This document shows, piece by piece, positions 35,206-45,216 of a stretch of DNA of 64,000 nucleotides. Both the position numbers and the translations under genes were made by a program. The DNA is from Whalleya microplaca (lineage: Eukaryota > Ascomycota > Sordariomycetes > Xylariales > Xylariaceae). The notes beneath the pieces were generated by a model. It had not been told where the DNA came from and searched no databases. It worked only from the letters and a program-made list of their open reading frames with translations. The stretch covers positions 496,001-560,000 of the forward strand of contig MU385738.1 in the NCBI GenBank assembly GCA_022497155.1, read 5' to 3'. Numbering within the stretch: position 1 is the stretch's first letter; every line of letters starts with the position of its first letter.

Positions 35206-35846
35206 TCGCTCCTGGATTTACCCCTGAACCCCCTGGAGCCCCTGGATTTTTCGAATTCCTTGTTGCCATATAGCTCACTGAGGGTACGTAGTTTTCTCAA
35301 TAAGTTGAATCAGTTGTTGAAGAGATCTACAATAACAGAGAGATAGGGTCTTCAATTGTGTGCGTGAAGCGAATACATACAAGCTGTTACGAGCTGTCAC
35401 CCCTAACCTAAATGAACCGTTGTAGGCTTACCTAATAACCTGAGCTGCGGCAGGAAATTTCTCAAGAGGCTGAGAGGCTTACGGGTATGAGAGTAGTATA
35501 TCGATATATTGCATCACAGTTACTGAGGGCCAACATGCTCCGTGAGGATATCTGAATTGGTGTTACTCTTGAGGGAGAAGCCAAGGAATATCGAATTGTG
35601 TGCGCGCATTGAGCTGACGAGGCGCAACAACTAACACGGGCTGGTTCCTGACTTGAATACAGCTATGGATGGAGCTTTAGGGCTGTGCAAGTATATGTGG
35701 ACTATGATATATGGAATCTCAGCCGCAATGGACTTAGCATCATCACAAGTGCTGCCACTCTACCTACCCCACTGCCGCTCAGTGCCTAAGAGCTAACCAA
35801 CGCTGTATAAATATGTACCCTCGCCTAATTAACACCAACAGGCATC
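35206..35846. other. Intergenic, no gene
   Basis: Non-coding between the GMC fragment and the histidine acid phosphatase; no recognisable feature. Confidence 0.4.
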
Positions 35847-37788
35847 TTAAGACCTAGGTGCCCTCCCATTGTAGTTGTTTCCCGCCGATGCTGTGTAATT
35901 AGCAAAACAGTCGTAATCAAAGTCGATTTCATTAATACGGTCCTTGAGCACCTCCACAACATTATCGAATGAGCAAAGGCCGTCGGGATCGGCTGCGCAT
36001 CCAGCGTAGGAGTCCGAGATGGGAATGACAGCGTCATTTCTGAGAAGTTCATCAATACGTGAGCATTCTCATTATATATTGCGCCCGCGACACATAGAAC
36101 AGGAGAAGAAAGTACGTACAATATGAACCTTATCTGCTTGGATGGGCTACGAGTCTGGCACTCGAGAACCTGCACGGTGAAGTGCGTAGCGAAGGGCACA
36201 ACCTTGCTAGCCACGAAGCTATTCTGTTTTCGATTTCCCGAAACGCTCAATGGCGGCCCATCAAACAAGGCCGTCAGGTTGAAAGCCGTGAGAGTGTCGA
36301 GAACAATGACCTCATGTGTGGCATCAGCGTAAATGGACTGGTTGAGCGGAAAGTACGTGGATGAGCTGTCATATGTCTCGTTCAGAGCGGATGAGGCTTG
36401 GGGGTACTCTCCGGTAAAGCGTGCGACGAATTCCTGGAGATAACCTTTACCCTGAGCTGCGGCAACAGGCGAGCCAGGCCCATTATTATAATAGAATGAC
36501 TGGCGATTTAGCTTGTGGATTAGATACATTTTTGGAGACTCGAAAGACCAGAAAGATGGAAACGTACGAGATCATAATAGTATTCGTAGTTAATGAAATC
36601 CTGCTCGGTGAAGAGGTTGCAGAATGATGAGTAGCCGAGTGCGTGCGTTTCGTAAGAGCATAGTTGAAGCATGGCAATGGCGTCAGTTGGCGTGAAGTTG
36701 AGACCGGAAACCTGAACGAATCTTGTCAATATTGGGCTCTCTCGGTGGTATATGGGGCTGCCTCACCTGCGAGTTCAAACGAGCAAGCGTGGTATTGAAG
36801 ACGTCCTTTGCCCAATTCGACGCGACCGTGTTTCCAATGCTCCCTCGACTAGCGATGTTGGAATTATTGCAAACCTCATATGCTGCGCCCGAGTTATTCA
36901 CCCCGGATGTTTCGACGAGAATCTCAATATTTACTTGATCTAGATATTCCGGCACACCAAAGAAACCTGCCGCAAAGTTCTCGGCAGTCTTGACCATACG
37001 GTCTTGTGACTCGGTCCGGAAGACAGGGATGGTGTTGGAGGCAGTGAAGTTTTCAAGAAGCCCGCCATAGAGCTGGCGATATTGGATACCGAGCAGAAAG
37101 TTCTGACTCCTACCAAAGGGCGTGAGGAGCTCGGCACCCAGTTTATAGGTCCAGTTGGACAGGAAAGCTAAGTCGTCCCACACCGCGAGTCCCGTCTTAG
37201 TCGCGTTCACAATTTTAGAGGCGAACTGCGAAGGCGCCGCACCACTCGTCGGATATCTTGCACCATGCCGATACAAGAGATGCACTTGGGTAATGCTGCA
37301 GCCTTCCGGGGCAAGCGGACTGGCATCGGGTAGCCCGTAATCGGACGAAGACAAGGAATACCAAGGGGACAAATTACCCCAATACTTGCTGATCTCGAAT
37401 TTGGATGATTGGTCTTCGCCATGGGGCTGCGGTGCAACGAGTGGGAATGCATTGGCAGGCCCCGCGTTGTACGGATATGCCGGGGCTGTCTGGGCGGCCG
37501 CGGGCTCAGCACCGGTCGGCGTAGAACCAGGGAAGCCGACTTTGGATTCGGCGGGGAAAAGCACGTGGTCGGCGGAGGCTGAAAACAGCACAAAGAAGGG
37601 ATAAGTTAGGCCGGCTAATCATTTTCATGGCTGGGTAGAGATATTCAGGACCACTTACTGTCGGAAGGAGGATATAGGTCCGATGTCGCCAAGCCAGCGT
37701 CGGGTGCCGCCGTGATAGTGGCAGCATCGTGTGCTTTACCAGCCTGGGCCAACAGGGCCAAGCCGAAGGAGAACAGGACGAACTGCAT
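35847..37788 (-). CDS. Secreted histidine acid phosphatase (phytase-like)
   Basis: Extracellular phosphomonoesterase of the histidine acid phosphatase family, releasing phosphate from organic esters. Five exons: 37788-37659, 37578-36767, 36711-36568, 36499-36120 and 36039-35847, 552 residues. The start gives MQFVLFSFGLALLAQAGKA, a clear signal peptide missing from longer single-frame readings. RHGARYPT at residues 147-154 is the catalytic motif; FRTESQDRM and NFAAGFFG follow. The C-terminal acid/base motif appears as ATHEVIVLDTLTAFNL, that is His-Glu rather than the classical His-Asp, as in a known fungal subgroup. Several N-x-S/T sequons and paired cysteines fit a secreted glycoprotein. The first intron separates the signal peptide from a Pro/Ala-rich linker. 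Intact. Confidence 0.88.
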
Positions 37789-38813
37789 GCTCTGCTTAAC
37801 TTTTGCTGATCATGCAAGTAATTATCGGTATCCCTCCAAAAAGTTTGACGTGAGCTTGAATTCACTTGGCAGCTTGGTGCTTGGCTTGATGCTAGGTTCT
37901 TATAGCCGTCGCGGGGCGAGCTTACGCTTTCATCAATTGACCTATCAAACGAGGTAGTTGATAGCATGTGCGGGAGGACCCTAGTTGGTATAGCTGAATG
38001 TCAGCCATCGACGTAAACTACTACGCAGGAGAGCATCCTAGCGTGCAAACCTGCATGACAATATTGTTTTATCAAGCTGTCAAGTAGTCACCAGCTGCAG
38101 GGGAGCCGCTAGTAGATGTCTAGGGGCTTGACTAGGCCGGCCTGCTAGGTCATGATGCAATGGTTCATTAAGAGGGCCAGCTCTGTTCCAACTGCACGGT
38201 TCGAACATCAATCCCCCAACATGATCATCCAGATCTTGCAGTTACCCCTGCAGCTGCCCTGTAGATAAGCTAGTTAGCCTAGTCCTCCTGACTAATGTGA
38301 TGATGATGCCCTTAGCATCGCCTTGTTTGCCTATAGAAGGGCTGACATTCTGTGAGAAAGTGCCTAGAAGGCTGAATATATGGCTAGAGCGTGTATTCTA
38401 GGAGGTCCCAATTGATATGGGGCAGGGTTTACATACCTACCATATACACGTGCAGAATTTCACGAACATTGCTCACTACGCGACTACGACTTGCCACTCG
38501 TGTTCTTCAGACCTATTGTCTTGGAGCGGGATTCAAAACCCATTTCAATCTTCAGGAATGACAATTCATCAACTATTTGATCTACATAGCCCTAGGTGAT
38601 AATGTGCATCTGTCTCTAGCATCATTGCCTTGTTACATTGAGGGACTGGCGTGTAAATTTGCTAGAGTAGGGCTGTTGATTGAATATTACTGGCAAGATA
38701 GCGACTGTATTAATTTTCTTTCTTACATTTTCGCTCAGCTTCACTCGTCACTGTCTCTTGGCTATGTTCAGTTCACATTAACACACCAACTAAATCCTAC
38801 AACTCTGCCATTA
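37789..38813. other. Intergenic, no gene
   Basis: About 1 kb upstream of the acid phosphatase and downstream of the sugar transporter. Plus-strand frames at 38417-38873 are not protein-like. Promoter of the phosphatase is expected at the left end. Confidence 0.4.
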
Positions 38814-40589
38814 TTAGACGCCCATAGCAGTAGGCGTTTTCCCCAGAACCTTCGTGCGTATTGTCCTCACTAGTCCTCTGGCTCCATGAACGTGGACCCC
38901 ATCGAATGCTCGCTCAATCTCATCCAAGCTCCGCCCTTGTGTCTCCGGCATGAACACCCAGCAGACTACTGCTGTGAGACAGGTACATGCGCCAAACAGA
39001 AAGTATGCACCGTAGCCCGTATTAGCTAGCAACGTTGGCGTGACTAGTGCAACAAGAAAGTTACATAACCAGTTGCTACCATGAGCGATACTTGTTGCAC
39101 TAGCCCGTGACTTCTGGGGCTGAATCTCAGCCACATAAATCTTGATGCCGACTGCCCAGGACACAGAGTAAATGACAGCAAAAACATATATCGCCACGAT
39201 CACAACCCATCGGCCAGTGCCAGTGCCAGCATGTACAGCCTTTCCAGCATAGAGTCCGCCCATGAGGAACATGGTAAAGGCCATCCCAAAGCCGCCAAGG
39301 ATGGCGTTTGCACGTCGGCCCCAGCGGTCAGCCCAGATAGTCGCCGGTATGGTGACAGCGAAGATGACAATCGCGGATATGCCAGAAGCGAGGAAGGTAG
39401 ATTCATTAGAGGAAATCCCTGCTTGTTGAAAAAGAAGGGGAGCATACTAGGTTACGCTTACGATTAGCGCCAACATACACATAACACGAGACACCCAGCT
39501 GGATGGTAGCAATAGTTTGGAGATACGGTAAAGAGTGAATGTGTGGAAACTCACGTAAAGAACGCCATCAATACCGCTCAGCTGTAGCATGCCCATGAGG
39601 AACACGGCGAAAAAGAGGCGAGGATCGGCGTTAGAGAACATGTCGAGAAAGCGGACTTTCTTCGATTCTGAGACTGGCTTCTGTCTTGAGCTCTTATCGG
39701 TGGTAGTGGTGCTGGCGTCCGCACTGGCAATCACAGTTGCGTCGATGTCAGAATCGTCCGACTGATCTAGGATCTTCTCCCTATCAGCAGCAGTAATACC
39801 CAGCCGCTCCCAAGTTTCCGACGCTTCGCTGTTCCTCCCATGATGAGTCAGCCACCGAGGAGAGGCAGGAAGACAGGTTAGAGCTGCCATAGCAAAGATG
39901 AACGAGTAAGCAGCCAGCAGCATAAACGGCAGGCGCCACGAGAAAGAGGACTTCATGTTGGTGGTACCATAGCATGTGAAGAAGCCAGCGACTAAACCAA
40001 GAGTAATGAGCAACTGAGGCAGGGTGGAGAGGGCCCCGCGATGTCTCGGGGGTGAGATTTCGCAGATATACCTAAACAGGCAAAGCAGCCTCAGATTAGT
40101 TTCAAGTATAGTCGGGTTACGACCACGATGAGATGAATACTTACACCACCAATGTGCCTATAGCATCCGGAGTCAGTATCTACCTCCACGTATAGCTCAT
40201 GGTTCTCTCAACTCACCCAGATAGAGTCCTTCGCCAATGCCTTCTATAACGCGCCCGGCTATGAACATGCCAATATGCACAGAAGCAGCCTCCAGCGTAG
40301 CACCGACGGCGAAGACAAAAGAGCCGATAGCAATCCCGCGGGGTCGGCCGAGAGCATCAGCGACCTTGCCGGCGAAGAAGGAGGAAATCGCGGCAGGGAT
40401 GAGAATGGAAGAGACGATAAGGCCGTGGATCGTGGGAGAAGGGTTGCCGACATATTTCTTGAAGTCGTGCATGACGGTCACAGGGCCTATGATGCCCGTA
40501 TCGACGCCGAAAATAAAGCCTCCGAAGGAACATAGCAGACTTGCGAGTACGTAGCCTGAAGGCCTATGGAAGAGGCTGGGAATATGCAT
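38814..40589 (-). CDS. MFS sugar-porter family transporter
   Basis: Twelve-helix plasma-membrane hexose or related solute transporter. Four exons: 40589-40217, 40157-40145 (13-nt microexon), 40071-39555 and 39446-38814, 511 residues. Family marks: GFIFGVDTGIIGPV in TM1, GKVADALGRPRG (loop 2-3 GRR/K variant), GRVIEGIGEGLYLGTLVVYICEISPPRHRG, PASPRWL after TM6, DGVLYYAPLLFQQAGI (TM7, variant of the usual QQ-x2-G block), ADRWGRRA and PETQGRSLDEIE at the end. The start chosen is MHIPSLFHR; an upstream in-frame ATG would add an unlikely 60-residue leader. The central loop is long and Ser/Thr-rich. The microexon joins the two halves of the conserved LG-TLVVY segment and keeps phase on both sides. 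Confidence 0.88.
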
Positions 40590-41307
40590 TTTGGGTGCAG
40601 TCAACGTTCCCGTAAAATGGCTGATGACACCGACAGTATTGCTCGTATCGTGGGTCAATATATCGCGACTGCAAGTTGGGAAGATGTAAAAGGGGGCTGA
40701 GAGTCGTAGGTCTGGGAGGAATGGCGGAGTAGGCTCACAGCCCGGGTTACTTAGGTGCACAGGAAACAATAGGCGCGCAGGAACATAGTGAATGAAAAGG
40801 TAAAATTTATAAGCTCAGGATGCTGGGCAACCTGCGCCTTCGTAGAAGTAGTTTGCTATGGAAGTTCTATGCCGGGGAACTAGATTAATGGGTTGTATGG
40901 GTTTCCAGTGAATGCACCCCCTTTTGAAGTCACCATAGCATCTCTGTCCTCCCGACAACGTCGACCAACCACTTGGTCAACAATCTGGTATCAATATATC
41001 CCACGCGTACCATGAAAGTGATATTACACGAACCGCTTCTCAAATAATGAACCTTGATCGACGAAGGTCACATTGGAACCAGGCTGGGGACATTCTAGTT
41101 GATGAAGCAGGCTCGATCGGGTTGACCGGTAGAATTAGGCGGTGAGCGGTGATGAAGTTATCAACTACATATATGTAATGAGTGGCCTCCGGGCATGGTT
41201 ATTTCTGTATTCAGTTCTGTCAATGTGGGACAAAGTAATGAGGAGTATAGTGACTTGATTAGTGGGTGCAAGGTGAAGCTATAGGAAAGTGGCAGAGCCC
41301 CTTATAT

Positions 41308-41385
41308 ATACATGTACAGGCGGCGGCCATACGTTGGCCCATATCACCTCAGCCGTATAGAGCGTACCTTATGAGTATTGATTGA
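41308..41385 (+). repeat. Dispersed repeat family 2, copy 2
   Basis: Counterpart of 35131-35205, same orientation: GGCGGCGGCCATACGT then ACCTCAGCCGTATAGAGCGTA. Confidence 0.6.
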
Positions 41386-41545
41386 ATTCAGGTTCAGCTA
41401 TTCTAGAGAGGTAGATGGCCCGTTATATACACAATGCTACTGTTTGTCCCTTGTACTGTACCAGCCCCTAACCCTCAATTCAACAACATCAAACCCCTTC
41501 GGATCTAATTTAAGCGAGGCATAAACAATTACTCACCCAACTGAT

Positions 41546-41690
41546 GATATAGACGCAGATTATGAGTAGTATAGTAGTTATTACATTAGAGAAGTATCAT
41601 CACAAGAGTCTGGCAGAGCCTCCTATATATAAGCCACAGCTTGTGGGGCGTCCAGCCACCTGAATTATCACAGGCACATCCCTGTAATCC
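41546..41690 (+). repeat. Dispersed repeat family 1, copy 2
   Basis: Counterpart of 9714-9867. It runs up to within two bases of the stop codon of the adjacent Q-rich gene, whose 3' UTR must therefore lie in it. Confidence 0.6.
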
Positions 41691-41691
41691 G

Positions 41692-43474
41692 TCAAAGATA
41701 ATCGCCCAGCTCGTCCAACCCGGACTCATCGTCGTCGGTGTCGGTGACGCGGCGACGCCCGCGTTGGGGTCGCTTTCGGGTCCGTCGCTTCACCGGAGGC
41801 TGGTCGCTGGAAGATTCGTCTGAAGCGGTCTCCCGGTGAGACCGCTTGTTGGCCTCCTGCTCTTTTTCAGCCTGCCTCTTTTGCAGCTCAGCCAGCTCAG
41901 CCATCTTCGCTTCGATGGCGGCAGCAATTGTGCCGCGTTGGGGTCGCCTTCGGGTCCGTCGCTCTACCTGAGACTGCTCGCTGGAAGATTCGTCTGTGTC
42001 GGGCACTTCCCTTTCAGTCTTCCTCCTTTCCCGCCCAACCACCTTCTCATTGCCGGCGTCATCAGTTTCGTCGACGGCGAAGTAGGCCGGGCCGTAGCCA
42101 CGGTTGGAGCTAGCGGCAGACCTGGATGCTGCACTGGTGTCACGGTCGGAGAGAGAACGGAGCCGAGTTGGCGTACTCCAAGCCGGGCCTGCGCGGTTAC
42201 TAGGCGGGCTGTCTTGGTTAAATGATATCCTAGTTATACGTGGGTCGAAGGTGATGGCGGACTGCTGGGGTACCGGCTTCGTGCCAGGGGGCCATGGTGC
42301 CGATGGACGGGGTGGAGGCCGCCTGGGCATATCCTCGTAGTCACTCTGGTGTGGCAGAAGAGCGGAACTCTGCTGAGGAACCTGCTGCCGAGGAACCTGC
42401 TGCTGTTGGTGGCTCTGATGGCTCTGGTGGCTCTGGTGTGCCATGAGAGGCGGGCTCTGGTGGGGAGTCTGCATGAGCACACCTTGGTGATGACCCTGGT
42501 ACGCCAAAAGCTGGGGATTGTGATGGTACTGAAGCTGGCGATGAGAATGTCCAATGGTCGTCCTGAGAGCTTGCAGGAGTTGATGCTGGTGCTGAGACTG
42601 CTGAGACTGCTGAGGGGCTTGTAGGTGTTTAGGGAGATGCGCAGTCGCCAGCCGGTCAAGTAGCTCCCGAGCCTCCGGGGGAGTCTCCAGTTGAAGGTGA
42701 CGCTGAGACTGTTGAGGAGTCTGCGTTTGAGGGAGACGCTGGGCAAGATTCAGGGGCCCATCTTGGTGATGGCCCTGGTATGTGGGAGGCGGGAACGTTG
42801 GAGGCGGGAACGTTGGCGGCGGGAACGTTGGCGGCGGGAACGTTGGCGGCGGGAGAGGCTATTATAGCGTATCAGCACACGAATGGAACGATGGCCGTAT
42901 CAAGACAAACCTCTGCCAAGGTAGCATGGCCCTGAGGCGGAATACAACCCGCGGTCGCCTCTTCTCCGGGCAGGGCAGATGGCACAGATGCACCCACGAA
43001 GTCCTTTTCGTTGCCGGCAGGAGGACCATGGTTGTGGCCATGGCCATCGCATGAGTGAGGCTGGCCATGGCCAAGGGGGCCAGCGGTTGTAGGAAAAGGG
43101 GTTGGCTGGGGTTGAAGAAGGTGATGGGGAGCGTGACTGGACCCTGGGGCCTGGAGCTGATACCGCTGTTCCGCAATCATGGACTGGATGGGGAAACTTT
43201 CCTCATACTGTTGCTGTCGCACCTTTTTGGCGAGCCAATTGCGCTGGACTTTGGCGAGCTCGGCCTGGGCGTTGGCGAGCTGAGCTTCCAAATATTGGTG
43301 CCTCTGGGGATTATCGACACAGGCAGAGAGCTGATTCTGGATATTCACGACACGGTCCCGCTGCACATCATACTCCCTCTCAAGTCGGGCGACCTTCGCA
43401 AAGGCTTGGGGGTTGAATCTTGGCGGAGGAGCGCCATCTGGCCCCGCACTGGGCCCACGACGCCTGCGACCCAT
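41692..43474 (-). CDS. Q/P-rich coiled-coil protein of unknown function
   Basis: I do not recognise the family. Two exons (43474-42911 and 42858-41692, 52-nt intron) give 576 residues. Residues ~1-110 start basic (MGRRRRGPS) and form a likely coiled coil (KVARLEREYDVQRDRVVNIQ, LEAQLANAQAELAKVQ). A His/Pro/Gly-rich part follows. Right after the intron come five tandem PPPTF-type pentapeptides encoded by near-identical 15-nt repeats. The middle is Gln/His/Ser-rich (QSHQSHQSHQQQQ). The C-terminus repeats a unit, SSSEQSQVERRTRRRPQRG and SSSDQPPVKRRTRKRPQRG, around a second short coiled coil, then ends acidic. Composition suggests an intrinsically disordered nuclear protein; the basic RRTRRRPQRG units could be nuclear localisation or nucleic-acid-binding patches. 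The last codons sit against dispersed repeat family 1. Confidence 0.6.
42780..42856 (+). repeat. 15-bp tandem repeat encoding PPPTF units
   Basis: Five copies of a GGCGGGAACGTTGG(C/A)-type unit, in frame within exon 2 of the Q/P-rich gene. The near identity at DNA level indicates recent expansion. Confidence 0.85.
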
Positions 43475-43668
43475 GATGACGATGACGATGTAGGGATGAA
43501 CGATACCTATATGTCGAGCAATACGTTCGCTCTATGGATGAAAAAAATGAAAAAAAAAAAAATGAAAAAAATGTACAACCTCCACCTTGGTGGTGGAAGG
43601 GAAAGGGGAAGCTTGCTGAATATTAACTAAGAAAACAGTTGGGATGGGAGCGGGAGGAGGGAGTGGGA

Positions 43669-43748
43669 GGAGGAGGAGGAGGAGGTGGTGGTGGTGGTGG
43701 ACGGAGATGAGAAGAAGGACGAGAAGAAGGACGAGAAGAAGGACGAGG
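43669..43748 (+). repeat. AGG/TGG and GAGAAGAAGGAC microsatellites
   Basis: Consecutive AGG, then GTG/TGG, then three copies of a 12-mer GAGAAGAAGGAC, in the promoter region of the Q/P-rich gene. Confidence 0.9.
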
Positions 43749-44804
43749 GACGTGAGCAAAATGTAGAGCGATGTCCATCGGGAAAGTGTGATTCTCCAAC
43801 GCGACAAGTTCAATTTCGCACGAGCTAGGCTGGACCTGCCTGCGGATGTTGGCTGTCTATGCACATCTCCCAAACACCAGCCAATACCTAAGGTAGCCTA
43901 CACGTACTGCAGGAAGGAGCAAAGCACCTTTGGGAGACTCGCGGATCGCCCCCCCTCCCGCCTACCTACTAAGTACTTAGACCTACCTAGGTATGCAACG
44001 TTTCCTCGTCGTTGAAAAGGCTCGGATGGCCAGTGGCCAAGAGCTGTGCTGGTCTTACAGGACAGGCTGTCGTTGCTGAGGCACACGCAGCTTTGATGCA
44101 GTTTGGCTGACTTCACCAACAAGGCTCCTTGCCAGCGGCCCAGCAAGGTATACGGGCTTGGGCGTACGAATATATGTACGCAGAACTTCGACGACGTGTC
44201 TTGTATTGCACCAGTGCTCTGCTTTCGCCTATCTACTTCTTATATACTTACCTGGTATATTTGTCGATGGCCGAGTTGACGGACAAATGCTGCAGGCGAA
44301 GAAGTCGAGCCTTGCGACTTCCCGGCTTAAAAACGTCGTCGACCTGCGCAGTGGAACGATTCCTCGAATTCTTCGCGCCATGAGGAAGGTAGTTGAGTCT
44401 GGTTCAAATTGATTTCTCGATGTATAGTCTCGTCTCCAGCTGCTCCTGCACTTCTGACCTTAACCCCTGGCGTAGAGGAGGGATACCTACTTACGGAGCA
44501 TAGGCCTTCAATATGTACTATAAACATTGGACTTTCTGTATACCTGGGTAGGCAACTTTGAATGCAACGACATGAAGTCTATATAATACGTATGTAACGC
44601 TGTATGCTTGGAGCGTAGCGAAGTTTTTGCGATGATGGATCTTGTTAGGCCAGGAGTATGCACACACTCACTGTAGCAGAGCCACAGGTGGCTGGAAAGG
44701 TGGCGCAGCCACCCTCTCCTATTATAGCTATAGCTTCACACACACATAGTAGCTTAGAGAATCATCAATCGATACACATTGAAGCCTCACAGGGGAGTTT
44801 GTGT

Positions 44805-44838
44805 GTCACGCCGGCCGGCGTAAATATACCATACCCTA
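44805..44838 (+). repeat. Direct repeat, copy 1
   Basis: GTCAC(G/A)CCGGCC(G/C)GCGT(A/G)AA(T/C)ATA then CATACCCT; second copy at 44978-45012. Differences are mostly transitions. Confidence 0.6.
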
Positions 44839-44977
44839 AAGGTCCTTTATAGGTATGACATATTTTACACTATTTTTTATACAGGTGAAAGTCACTTTTA
44901 AACCGATTCGCGCCAGCCTGTCGGTTTGTCGATCGGGGGGTTATACTTAAATGCGCCACCTCCTTGCTTAATAAGTC

Positions 44978-45012
44978 GTCACACCGGCCCGCGTGAACAT
45001 ATCATACCCTCA
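44978..45012 (+). repeat. Direct repeat, copy 2
   Basis: Second copy of the element at 44805-44838, about 170 bp away and in the same orientation; the pair may be termini of a small element or a duplicated regulatory block. Confidence 0.6.
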
Positions 45013-45216
45013 AAGCAACATTTAATTTAGACTTGTCCTAAGTATATACATGATGTCCAAGAATATGAATCCAGACGCCTTTGACCATTACGATTCCCTT
45101 GCCCAGTCGTGAGCGGGACAAACTGTCAGGATCCTTTGTTGGGATCTTGTATATAAGAGGTTGTTCGGAAACAACCCTTTAGTTAGTTCTTCGTGCAATA
45201 ATAACTGTGCTGTTTG

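Larger units (their letters stand above)
40590..41691. other. Intergenic carrying two dispersed-repeat segments
   Basis: No gene. It contains repeat family 2 (about 41308-41385) and repeat family 1 (41546-41690), each preceded by a similar GGCAGAGCC.C.TATATATA block (41291-41310 and 41612-41631), so two related ends of one element may lie about 320 bp apart. Confidence 0.5.
43475..45216. other. Intergenic with purine microsatellites and a short direct repeat
   Basis: No supported gene. It contains A-rich ATGAAAAA runs (43540-43570), AGG/TGG microsatellite and three GAGAAGAAGGAC units (43669-43746), a CTACCTAGGTAT motif (43983-43994), and a 34-bp imperfect direct repeat at 44805-44838 and 44978-45012. 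Confidence 0.5.

Noticed and set aside
38195..38220. GGTTCGAA motif as a tRNA B box
   Set aside because: No A box, acceptor stem or anticodon arm can be placed around it.
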